DNA of 64,000 bases, from positions 248,001 to 312,000 of the forward strand of contig JBCCTU010000004.1 in assembly GCA_039198065.1 (NCBI GenBank), given 5' to 3'. Under the pieces are notes generated by a model that was not told where the DNA came from, did not search any database, and saw only the letters and a program-made list of their open reading frames with translations. The number at the start of each line of letters is the position of its first letter. The stretch's first letter is position 1. The DNA comes from CALHVX01 sp039198065 (GTDB taxonomy: Bacteria; Pseudomonadota; Gammaproteobacteria; Pseudomonadales; Azotimanducaceae). Below are positions 42,564-50,385 of the stretch, in pieces. A program made the position numbers and the translations under genes.

Positions 42564-43361
42564 GTGACCGTAGATCTCGCAGATCAGGTTGTCCTCATTA
42601 CCGGCGCCAATCGCGGTATCGGCCGCGAAATGGCGACCGCACTCGGCCGACACCGGGCTCAGGTGGCACTGACTGCACGAGACCCTGATACGCTGCTCGA
42701 TGTGGCAAAGACAATTGACGCGAGTGGGGGCACCAGCAGTCGCTTCCAGCTCGATGTCTGTAACGCAGCGAGCGTCGAGCGCGCCGTGGATACCGTCATC
42801 AACCGCTACGGGCGCATCGATCTGCTCATCAACAATGCCGGTATCGGTGATGGCACCGAACTGCCCTGGGAGCAGTCCGTGGATGCTCTGCAGGCGGTCC
42901 TCGACGTCAATCTGCTGGGCCCGTTTCGCGTCACCCGCGCAGTCATGCCGCACATGCAGCGAGCCGGGTCCGGGCGTATCGTCGATGTGGGCAGCTTGAT
43001 CGGGGCCAACCCCAACCCTAGGGCAACACCCTATGCGGTAAGTAAGGCTGCCCTGTTCCGGTGGAATTCCTGTCTTGCCGCCGGGGCAGAGCCGTTCGGG
43101 GTCAAAGTCTTCATCATTAGTCCGGGGTTGGTCCGAACCGACATGACCTCGATCCCACGCTTTGATGACATACCGGCGGATCAGTGGGTGCCGATCGAGA
43201 AGACCGGTGAGCTGATCGTCGCCCTTGCGAGCGGTCGCGCCGATGCGCTGAGCGGCCGCTTTATTCATGCCATGGATGATCTCAACGCGCTGGTTGCTGC
43301 CGCTGATGACATTCAGGACCGCAACTTACAGACCTTGGGCTTCATACCCTTCGAGCCGTAG
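42564..43361 (+). CDS. Short-chain dehydrogenase/reductase
   Basis: Classical SDR. The cofactor motif TGANRGIG lies near residue 14, 'NNAGIG' near residue 91, and the catalytic Ser and Tyr-x3-Lys in 'VDVGSLIGANPNPRATPYAVSKAA'. Length 265 residues suits a 3-oxoacyl-ACP-reductase-like or other alcohol dehydrogenase; Arg at the end of the first loop region favours NADPH only weakly. GTG 42564 follows GGGGAAG. It is convergent with suhB and not obviously part of the sec operon. Confidence 0.88.
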   Translation: MTVDLADQVVLITGANRGIGREMATALGRHRAQVALTARDPDTLLDVAKTIDASGGTSSRFQLDVCNAASVERAVDTVINRYGRIDLLINNAGIGDGTELPWEQSVDALQAVLDVNLLGPFRVTRAVMPHMQRAGSGRIVDVGSLIGANPNPRATPYAVSKAALFRWNSCLAAGAEPFGVKVFIISPGLVRTDMTSIPRFDDIPADQWVPIEKTGELIVALASGRADALSGRFIHAMDDLNALVAAADDIQDRNLQTLGFIPFEP

Positions 43362-43395
43362 CTGAGCGGGCGACGCTGCGTCCTGCGATCAGCGA

Positions 43396-44208
43396 TCAGC
43401 GGTGTTCCGCGTGTATCTCCGGCGTCAGGTGCGGCTTGATGGTCTGAATCATCGCGCTGAAGAGCTTCCGGTTCGCAGCGACGATGTTGCCGCTGCTGAG
43501 GTGTGAGTCGCCGCCGCTGAAATCACCCACGAACCCGCCAGCCTCGGTGACGAGCAGCGCCCCGGCGGCGATGTCCCAGAGCGACAGCCCGAGTTCGAAC
43601 ATGCCGTCGACACGGCCGGCGGCGACATAGGCCAGGTCCAGGGCCGCCGAGCCCAGGCGCCGCACGGCTACACTTTTCTCGGTGACGTCAGCGAGCATGG
43701 GGAAGTAGGCCGGGCCGTGTTTGCGGATCGTGGCCGGTGGGATGCCGCTGACAAGAACGGCTTCGTCGAGGCGGCTCGGCGTTGTCACGCGCATCCGCTT
43801 GCCGTTGAGCTGCGCGCCCTGGCCTCGGGATGCGACGAACTCCTCGTTGCGCACCGGGTCCACGACCACGGCGTGCTCGACGCGCCGGCCCTGCAGGGCG
43901 GCAATCGAAATACAGAAGTGCGGGATGCCGCGAACGAAGTTCAGGGTGCCGTCGATGGGATCGATGACCCAGTTCATCTCACCGGGCGGGTAGAGCTGGC
44001 CCGATTCCTCCCCCTGGATACCGTGATCGGGGTAGGCCTGGTGTAGGGCTTCGGCAATTACCGCTTCGACTTCCTGGTCGACGTTAGAAACGAAATCGTT
44101 GACCGCTTTCTGCGACACCTCTAACTCGTCGAGACGATCCATGGCGCGGAGCGCAACCGTGGAAGCCTGTCGGGCGGCGCGTAGAGCAATCCGAACTGGC
44201 GGCTGCAT
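43396..44208 (-). CDS. suhB: Inositol-1-monophosphatase
   Basis: Metal-dependent phosphatase, also a Nus-complex factor assisting rRNA transcription in E. coli. Metal motifs: 'GEESG' near residue 67, 'WVIDPIDGTLNF' near residue 80 and 'LWDIAAGALLVTEAGG' near residue 210. ATG 44208 (MQPPVRIALRAARQ) matches the family start better than the GTG two codons upstream. Length 270 residues. It is divergent from trmJ across 93 bases, the conserved gammaproteobacterial arrangement. Confidence 0.95.
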   Translation of the reverse strand: MQPPVRIALRAARQASTVALRAMDRLDELEVSQKAVNDFVSNVDQEVEAVIAEALHQAYPDHGIQGEESGQLYPPGEMNWVIDPIDGTLNFVRGIPHFCISIAALQGRRVEHAVVVDPVRNEEFVASRGQGAQLNGKRMRVTTPSRLDEAVLVSGIPPATIRKHGPAYFPMLADVTEKSVAVRRLGSAALDLAYVAAGRVDGMFELGLSLWDIAAGALLVTEAGGFVGDFSGGDSHLSSGNIVAANRKLFSAMIQTIKPHLTPEIHAEHR

Positions 44209-44301
44209 GACCACCCCCGTTGGAACTATTGGCGGGCATCCTAACAGTGCGGTTAAGGTGGCGCGCCGTTGTGATGATTCTGGGAATGAGGTAGCTCAGT
44301 C

Positions 44302-45105
44302 ATGGTCGATGCATTGTCCACGGCAGTACGCTTTGTGCTGGTCGAGCCGGATCATCCGGGCAACATCGGCGGCGCCTGCCGGGCGTTGAAAAACATGGGC
44401 TACGGCTCGCTCGAACTGATTAACCCCAAACGTTTCCCCGATCCGCAGGCGGAGTGGCGCGCGGCCGGTGCGCAGGATGTGCTCGACGCCGTCCGGGTTC
44501 ACGAGCGGCTCGAGGACGTCATCGACGACTGTGAGTGGGTCGTGGGCACGAGCGCTCGTTCCCGTAACATTCCCTGGCCGCTGGTCACGCCCCGCACGCT
44601 TGGCGCCCGACTTGCGGAAAAACCACCGAGTGGTCCAGTGGCGATCCTCTTTGGTCGGGAAACCAACGGCCTTTATAACGAGGAGCTCCAGCGCTGCCAG
44701 CTACACCTCGCGATACCCGGCAATCCGGCATACCCCTCGCTGAACCTTGCCATGGCGGTGCAGGTCGTCGCCTATGAACTGCACCTCGCCGGTGTGGGTC
44801 TGGGCGAGCGAGCCGCCGGCGATGCGATCGACTGGGCCGGTAACGATCGGCCCTTTGCTTCGTCCGGGGAGGTCGATCGGGTGGTTCGGCATCTCGAGCG
44901 GATGGCGACGGGCAGCGGCTTCGTCGATCCGGAAAGCCCAGGACAGACGTTGACGCGCTTCCGGCGGCTGCTCCTGAAGGCTGAGCTCGATCGAACCGAG
45001 GTGGCGATGCTGCACGGGCTGTTTAAGCAGGTCGGCTATCCCTTAGACGGCTCGGAAGAATTGAATTCGGCCATTTCGACGGGATCAACCGGTGCATCAG
45101 AATAG
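44302..45105 (+). CDS. trmJ: tRNA (cytidine/uridine-2'-O-)-methyltransferase TrmJ
   Basis: SPOUT methyltransferase that 2'-O-methylates position 32 of several tRNAs. The opening 'VRFVLVEPDHPGNIGGACRALKNMG' and the knot motifs 'ILFGRETNGLYNEEL' and 'NPAYPSLNLAMAVQVVAYEL' are diagnostic. Length 267 residues with the usual C-terminal helical domain. The stop codon falls inside the IscR site that precedes iscR. The order suhB(-)/trmJ/iscR is conserved in this class. Confidence 0.95.
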   Translation: MVDALSTAVRFVLVEPDHPGNIGGACRALKNMGYGSLELINPKRFPDPQAEWRAAGAQDVLDAVRVHERLEDVIDDCEWVVGTSARSRNIPWPLVTPRTLGARLAEKPPSGPVAILFGRETNGLYNEELQRCQLHLAIPGNPAYPSLNLAMAVQVVAYELHLAGVGLGERAAGDAIDWAGNDRPFASSGEVDRVVRHLERMATGSGFVDPESPGQTLTRFRRLLLKAELDRTEVAMLHGLFKQVGYPLDGSEELNSAISTGSTGASE

Positions 45106-45126
45106 TAGACCGATTTACTCGGGTAT
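45102..45126 (+). promoter_or_regulatory. Type-1 IscR binding site in the iscR promoter
   Basis: A 25-base palindrome-like element beginning ATAGTAGACC and ending TTTACTCGGGTAT. By hand it matches the published E. coli type-1 IscR consensus at 22 of 25 positions. It overlaps a plausible promoter (TAGACC at 45106-45111, 17 bases, GATACT at 45129-45134), so [2Fe-2S]-IscR would repress its own transcription. Confidence 0.7.
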
Positions 45127-45215
45127 TAGATACTAACGATTCCCATTTATCTCGGAATACCGCGCGCAGGCGTGACCACGCGACTGTTGCTGCCCCTGGA
45201 GCCGAAGATTCCTCG

Positions 45216-45665
45216 ATGCGATTGACGACTAAAGGCCGCTACGCCGTCACGGCGATGCTCGACATAGCGTTACACGGCCAGGAGCGGGCGGTGAGTGTTG
45301 CCGATATCTCGGAGCGCCAGGGAATTTCTGGTCCATACCTCGAACAGCTGTTCACCAAGCTTAAGCGAGCCGGTCTGCTCCACAGTCGGCGCGGTCCCGG
45401 AGGTGGCTACGAAATCGCCCGGGCCCTCGAAGCGATTTCCGTATCGGAAATCGTCCACGCCGTGGGTGATGGGGTCGATGCCACTCGCTGCCATGGGGCC
45501 GCGGATTGCCGGGAGGGCATGAAGTGCCTAACGCACGATCTCTGGACGGAGCTGTCCGAAGAGATTGATGGCTTTCTGCGCGCGGTTACGCTGGCTCGTC
45601 TGGTGGAAAAGCAGCCGAGTTTTGCCGCAGCGCCCGACAGTCGGATACACACGCTGACGCTTTAA
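45216..45665 (+). CDS. iscR: Fe-S cluster regulator IscR
   Basis: Rrf2-family winged-helix repressor that senses Fe-S status through a [2Fe-2S] cluster. 'MRLTTKGRYAVTAMLDIALH' is the canonical start. The HTH includes 'ISGPYLEQLFTKLKRAGLLHSRRGPGGGY'. The cluster ligands appear as Cys-x5-Cys-x5-Cys in 'RCHGAADCREGMKCLTH', with the His ligand right after. Length 149 residues. An IscR-type operator lies upstream. Directly followed by iscS. Confidence 0.95.
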   Translation: MRLTTKGRYAVTAMLDIALHGQERAVSVADISERQGISGPYLEQLFTKLKRAGLLHSRRGPGGGYEIARALEAISVSEIVHAVGDGVDATRCHGAADCREGMKCLTHDLWTELSEEIDGFLRAVTLARLVEKQPSFAAAPDSRIHTLTL

Positions 45666-45723
45666 CGATCCTGGCCGTGATCCTGGGCTGGACCCGCGGT
45701 GCGGCACATCGGAGGATGCCCCT

Positions 45724-46872
45724 GTGACGCTTTCCATCTACGCCGACTACGCAGCAACAACCCCGGTCGACCCGCGGGTTGCGGACGCCATGGCCCGGCA
45801 TCTCACCCAGGACGGCGTCTTCGGCAACCCTGCGTCACGATCGCACGGCTTCGGTTGGGATGCCGAAGAGGCCGTAGAGCTTGCTCGGGGCCAGATCGCG
45901 GCGCTCATCAACGCCGACCCCCGGGAAATCGTCTTCACCTCCGGTGCGACAGAAAGCGACAACCTGGCGCTCAAGGGTGTCTTGTTGCGCGAGCCGGCCG
46001 GTCACCTGATCACCAGCGCCATCGAGCACAAGGCCGTCATCGATACGGCAACCTGGCTCGAGGCGCGCGGTTACTCGGTTACGTTTCTTGAGCCTCGCTC
46101 CGATGGGTTGGTGCATCTTGATCAGGTGGCGGCGGCTGTCCGCCCGGACACGCGGCTCGTATCGCTCATGCACGTCAACAACGAGCTCGGCACGGCCCTC
46201 GAACTCGGGCCGATCGGGCGCTGGTGCCGGGAACGAAACATCCTTTTTCATACCGACGCGGCGCAGGGGTTCGGCAAGCTGCCCATCGACGTGCGCGCCG
46301 ACGCCATCGATCTGCTGAGCGTCTCGGGCCACAAAATCTACGGCCCCAAGGGCGTTGGCATACTGTGTGTGCGTCGCGATCCGCCGCTGGCGCTAGAAGC
46401 GCAGATGCACGGTGGAGGGCACGAGCGGGGGCTCCGCTCCGGTACGCTGCCCACCCATCAGATCGTTGGTTTGGGTCTGGCGGCGGAGATCATGCGTATC
46501 GAAGGACCGGCGGAGGCAGAACGGTTGCTTGCGTTGCGCGAGCGGCTGCTCGACGGCGTGCTGGCGATTCCCGGAACTCGCCTGCACGGCGATCGTCACC
46601 AGCGCGTTGCTGGCATCGTTAACCTCGGTTTCGAGGGCGTCGACGGCGAGACGCTCCTGATGGCGCTCGACGACGTCGCCGCATCGAACGGCTCGGCCTG
46701 CACGTCAGCGAGTGTCGAACCGAGTTTTGTGCTGCGCGCGATTGGCGTTCCCGATGCCATCGCGCACGCGTCGCTGCGGTTGTCCGTGGGCCGCTACAGC
46801 ACCGAGGCAGACGTGGATCACATGGTGGCCAGGCTCCGCGAGATCACCCAGCGGCTGCGCACTGCGGCCTGA
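45724..46872 (+). CDS. iscS: Cysteine desulfurase (IscS/NifS family)
   Basis: PLP enzyme that takes sulfur from cysteine for Fe-S clusters and tRNA thiolation. 'YADYAATTPVDPRVADAM' opens the fold. The PLP Lys is in 'SGHKIYGPKGVG'. The persulfide Cys is in 'ASNGSACTSASVEPS', the group I arrangement. Length 382 residues, about 20 shorter than E. coli IscS, with the C-terminal tail shortened. GTG 45724. The scaffold and chaperone genes that normally follow are absent; ndk comes next. Confidence 0.92.
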   Translation: MTLSIYADYAATTPVDPRVADAMARHLTQDGVFGNPASRSHGFGWDAEEAVELARGQIAALINADPREIVFTSGATESDNLALKGVLLREPAGHLITSAIEHKAVIDTATWLEARGYSVTFLEPRSDGLVHLDQVAAAVRPDTRLVSLMHVNNELGTALELGPIGRWCRERNILFHTDAAQGFGKLPIDVRADAIDLLSVSGHKIYGPKGVGILCVRRDPPLALEAQMHGGGHERGLRSGTLPTHQIVGLGLAAEIMRIEGPAEAERLLALRERLLDGVLAIPGTRLHGDRHQRVAGIVNLGFEGVDGETLLMALDDVAASNGSACTSASVEPSFVLRAIGVPDAIAHASLRLSVGRYSTEADVDHMVARLREITQRLRTAA

Positions 46873-47031
46873 GGCGCAGTCGCGTATACTCCGCGCGCTT
46901 CGCGCCGCACTTAGGCCGGCGCTTTGACAAAATAAACCGCAATTTCAGAGGGTTGCCTGCGTTTCTAAGACTCGCCATGAGACCATGGGCGACGCTAACG
47001 CGGCACTAGGCACTTGGTACTGGAGAGAGAG

Positions 47032-47472
47032 ATGGCCCCCGCAGCACACACCGAACGCACCTTTTCCATCGTTAAACCCGATGCGGTCGCGCGCAACATC
47101 ATCGGCAAGATTTTCTCGCGCTTCGAAAGCAACGGGCTGACGATCGTTGCGGCGAAAATGGCGCGGCTCAGCCGTGAGCAGGCCGAGGGCTTTTACGCCG
47201 AACATAAGGAACGTCCGTTCTTCAACGACCTCGTCACCTACATGACGTCCGGACCGGTCGTCCTGCAGGTGCTCGAGGGTGAAGGCGCGATCATAAAGAA
47301 CCGCGAACTCATGGGCGCGACTAACCCGAAGGATGCCGCACCGGGTACGATCCGCGCGGACTTCGCGGAGTCTGTCGAAGCGAACGCCGTGCACGGCAGC
47401 GACTCGCCGGAGTCCGCGGCCCGGGAGATCGCGTTTTTCTTCACCGATGAGGAGCTGTGTGACCGCGTCTGA
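47032..47472 (+). CDS. ndk: Nucleoside diphosphate kinase
   Basis: Transfers the gamma phosphate between nucleotides through a phospho-His. 'TERTFSIVKPDAVARN' starts the fold, and the active-site His lies in 'NAVHGSDSPESAAREI'. ATG 47032 follows GGAGAGAGAG. Length 146 residues. A TATACT sequence near 46887 and a TTGACA near 46925 are possible promoter pieces in the 159-base gap after iscS. Conserved position upstream of rlmN. Confidence 0.96.
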   Translation: MAPAAHTERTFSIVKPDAVARNIIGKIFSRFESNGLTIVAAKMARLSREQAEGFYAEHKERPFFNDLVTYMTSGPVVLQVLEGEGAIIKNRELMGATNPKDAAPGTIRADFAESVEANAVHGSDSPESAAREIAFFFTDEELCDRV

Positions 47473-48589
47473 CGCCAGGGTACCAACGGTTGAGGCGTTG
47501 AACTTCTTCGGCCTCGATCGATTGGGAATCGAAAACCTGTTCGCCGAACGCTACGGCGGCAAGCCCTTTCGTGCGCGTCAGTTTCTGAAGTGGGTGTACC
47601 ACCAGGGTGTGCGCGACCCGCAAGCTATGACGAATCTTGCGCAAACCGTGCGCGACGACCTTTCGGCCATCGGCGAGTTCGCGCTCCCGGAAGTCGTGCA
47701 CCGCGCTAAATCGCAAGACGGAACGGTCAAGTGGGCCATTCGCGTCGCCGGTGGCAATACGGTGGAAACCGTCCTCATCCCGGACCGCGGGCGCAACACG
47801 CTGTGCGTATCGAGCCAGGCGGGCTGCGTCCTTGACTGCAGTTTCTGCTCGACCGGCAAACAGGGATTCAGCGGCAATCTCAGCACGGCGGAAATCATTG
47901 GTCAGCTACTCATCGCTAATGCGGAGCTGGCGGCTCAGGGTGAAGCGGTGTCGAACGTCGTCTTCATGGGGATGGGTGAGCCGTTGCTGAATCTCGACGC
48001 CGTGCTGCCTGCCATCAATTTGATGATGGACGATCTGGCCTTTGGTATCTCCAAGCGCCGAGTTACGGTTTCGACCGCCGGCGTCGTACCGCAAATCGAA
48101 GCACTGGGGCAGGCCACGGACTGCTCGCTCGCGATTTCACTCCACGCTCCGACCGACGCGCTCCGTAACGAATTGGTACCGTTGAATCGCAAGTATCCGC
48201 TGGCGGTTCTTCTGGATGCCTGCAACCGCTATGTTGAAGGCCTGGGCGAGCGACGGACCCTGACCATGGAGTACACGCTGATCCGCGGCGTCAACGACAG
48301 CCTGGCCGATGCTCGGGCGTTGGTTGCTTTGTTGCGTGACGTTCGCTGCAAGATCAACCTGATTCCGTTTAACCCGTTTCCGGGTTCCGGCTACGAACGC
48401 CCGAGCATGAACCGGGTGCGGGCCTTTCAGACGTTGCTCCTCGATGCCGGAGCCTCGGCCATGCTGCGTACCACGCGCGGAGACGACATCGATGCGGCCT
48501 GCGGTCAACTCGTTGGTGCCGTGAACGACCGCACCCGTCGTCAGCAACGCTATCGGGATCGACTGCAGGCGCAGGGGAGCATTCGGTGA
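47459..48589 (+). CDS. rlmN: Dual-specificity RNA methyltransferase RlmN
   Basis: Radical-SAM enzyme methylating C2 of A2503 in 23S rRNA and A37 in tRNA. The cluster motif Cys-x3-Cys-x2-Cys is in 'CVLDCSFCSTGKQGFSGNL'. The methyl-carrier Cys is in the C-terminal 'RTTRGDDIDAACGQL'. 'VVFMGMGEPLLN' is the glycine-rich SAM loop. GTG 47459 sits inside the last codons of ndk and is preferred over the frame further upstream, which is internal to ndk. Length 376 residues. Confidence 0.95.
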   Translation: MTASDARVPTVEALNFFGLDRLGIENLFAERYGGKPFRARQFLKWVYHQGVRDPQAMTNLAQTVRDDLSAIGEFALPEVVHRAKSQDGTVKWAIRVAGGNTVETVLIPDRGRNTLCVSSQAGCVLDCSFCSTGKQGFSGNLSTAEIIGQLLIANAELAAQGEAVSNVVFMGMGEPLLNLDAVLPAINLMMDDLAFGISKRRVTVSTAGVVPQIEALGQATDCSLAISLHAPTDALRNELVPLNRKYPLAVLLDACNRYVEGLGERRTLTMEYTLIRGVNDSLADARALVALLRDVRCKINLIPFNPFPGSGYERPSMNRVRAFQTLLLDAGASAMLRTTRGDDIDAACGQLVGAVNDRTRRQQRYRDRLQAQGSIR

Positions 48590-49341
48590 TGAGTCGATGG
48601 CTTGCGGTGTTGGCCGTTGTCGGTGGGCTGCTCGGCGGCTGTGTGACGAGCCAGACCGGCGGTCTGCCGCAGCCGGCACCGAAACAGGAGCGCGTGCGCG
48701 CCTACCTCGATCTCGCTCGCGGGCTGCTGAACGAAGGCAACCTCGACCGCGCCCGCGATCCCCTCGACCGGGCACTGGCACTGGATCCGGAGTCGGTGGA
48801 GGCGCACGTGCTGAAGGCGGTGCTGAGCGAAAACACCGGCGAAACGGGAATTGCGGAGAGCCTTTATGCGCAAGCGTTGCGGCTCGACGGCGACGACGCT
48901 CAGGCGCTCAACAACTATGGCGGGTTTCTGTTGCGCCAGGGACGACTGGAGGAGGCGTTGGAGAAGCTGCGGCGCTCGGTAGAAGACCCGTCTTACCCTC
49001 GCCGCAGCGTCGCCTATGAAAACCTTGGCGTTGCGGAACTCAGCGCGGGCAATCAACCTGCGGCTAAGCTTGCCTTCGCTCGCGCGCTGTCCCTTGATGC
49101 GGATCTCCCGCGCGCCAATCTTGAGCTTGCATCGCTCGAGTTCGCAGAGGGCAACAGCCAGATCGCCAGCGACTTTTACGAGCGCTATCGACTGCAGGCC
49201 CGGCAGACGCCGAAGAGTCTGTGCCTCGGCATCAACATCGCGCGGGCGCTTGGCGACCGCGACCGGTTGGCGAGCTTCAGCATCGCGCTGCGCAACCTGT
49301 ACCCGCGGTCTGAAGAAGCCAAACGCTGCGTTGGTGGTTGA
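48589..49341 (+). CDS. pilF: Type IV pilus biogenesis lipoprotein PilF/PilW
   Basis: Outer-membrane pilotin with TPR repeats needed for multimerising the PilQ secretin. Lipoprotein signal with lipobox LLGGC near residue 17. TPR motifs run from 'RAYLDLARGLLNEGNLDRAR' through 'AYENLGVAELSAGNQPAAKL'. ATG 48589 follows one codon after an in-frame GTG, both overlapping the rlmN stop. Length 250 residues. Position between rlmN and rodZ is conserved. No other pilus gene is in this window. Confidence 0.88.
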   Translation: MSRWLAVLAVVGGLLGGCVTSQTGGLPQPAPKQERVRAYLDLARGLLNEGNLDRARDPLDRALALDPESVEAHVLKAVLSENTGETGIAESLYAQALRLDGDDAQALNNYGGFLLRQGRLEEALEKLRRSVEDPSYPRRSVAYENLGVAELSAGNQPAAKLAFARALSLDADLPRANLELASLEFAEGNSQIASDFYERYRLQARQTPKSLCLGINIARALGDRDRLASFSIALRNLYPRSEEAKRCVGG

Positions 49342-49350
49342 GGAACGGTA

Positions 49351-50385
49351 GTGAGCGAATCCGACAGCGGCAGTGCCAACCTCCGTACCCCTGGTCCGCT
49401 GCTGCGGGCAGCCCGCGAACAGCTCAACATCGAAATTCGAGAGATCGGTGAGGCACTGCACCTGCCGGCAGGTTCCATTGAAGCGATTGAGCGCGACGAT
49501 TACGACGAGTTTCCCGCCACCGTGTTTGCCCGCGGGTATGTGCGGTCTTACGCCAAGCTTGTCGAACTCGATCCCGATGAGGTGCTGGCCGGCTTTCCCG
49601 GCGGTTCGCCGGCGGTAACGGAAACCGGTGAGGCGTTGCAAACGGTAACGACCGGGTCGAGTCCTGCGGTGGGTGGGGGTTCGGGCGAGGCTTTGCGTCG
49701 TGTGCAACGCTTCTACGCCGAGCTGCGCTTTGACTACCCCCGCGCGACGCCCCTCGTCGCCCTCGCCCTCGGACTCCTGCTGCTGCTGATCATCGTGCTG
49801 CTCGTTACCGGCGGTGACGACCCGCCGGCTACCGCTGAGGCTGCCGTCGCACCGGCTCTCGATACCGATACGGCGCCAGCGCAGGTTTCCGCCGACGATG
49901 GACAAGCACCGGCCGCTGCTGCTTCTCCCTTCGCTGCACTCAGCCAGGGCACTGCAGACGGGGCGAGCGTTGAGACGCCAACACCGCCTGCTCCGCTGTC
50001 CGAAGTGGAAAACGGGGACAGCAAGGAAAACCCGAGTGAGGCGCTTGAGGCCGTGGTTCCCCAAGTCGAGCCCGTGCCCGTGAGTACCCTTACTGAACCG
50101 GATGCAGAGCCGCTGCCTGCGACAGCTCGCCGTCTCGGTCCTGGCGATGAACGCTTGACCATGCGGTTCACGGCGGACTGCTGGGTCGAAATTCGTTCGA
50201 TTGAACGACGCATGCTGTTTAGTGCGTTGAGCACCGCCGATTCCGAGCTTGAACTGGTGGGCACCGGGCCCTTCAACATCCTGCTGGGTTACGCGCCGGG
50301 GGCATCGCTTGAATTCAACGGACAGGCCGTGTCCCTGGCGCCGCACACGCGCAACAACGTAGCTCGGTTGGTCGTTGGCCAGTGA
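49351..50385 (+). CDS. rodZ: Cytoskeletal protein RodZ
   Basis: Bitopic protein linking MreB to the elongation machinery. The N-terminal HTH domain (LLRAAREQLNIEIREIGEAL, then 'FARGYVRSYAKLVELDP') is cytosolic. A single membrane helix lies near residues 131-151 (PLVALALGLLLLLIIVLLV). A Pro/Ala-rich linker leads to a periplasmic C-terminal domain (FTADCWVEIRSIERRMLFS). Length 344 residues, GTG 49351. In many relatives ispG follows, but here hisS overlaps the stop directly. Confidence 0.9.
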   Translation: MSESDSGSANLRTPGPLLRAAREQLNIEIREIGEALHLPAGSIEAIERDDYDEFPATVFARGYVRSYAKLVELDPDEVLAGFPGGSPAVTETGEALQTVTTGSSPAVGGGSGEALRRVQRFYAELRFDYPRATPLVALALGLLLLLIIVLLVTGGDDPPATAEAAVAPALDTDTAPAQVSADDGQAPAAAASPFAALSQGTADGASVETPTPPAPLSEVENGDSKENPSEALEAVVPQVEPVPVSTLTEPDAEPLPATARRLGPGDERLTMRFTADCWVEIRSIERRMLFSALSTADSELELVGTGPFNILLGYAPGASLEFNGQAVSLAPHTRNNVARLVVGQ

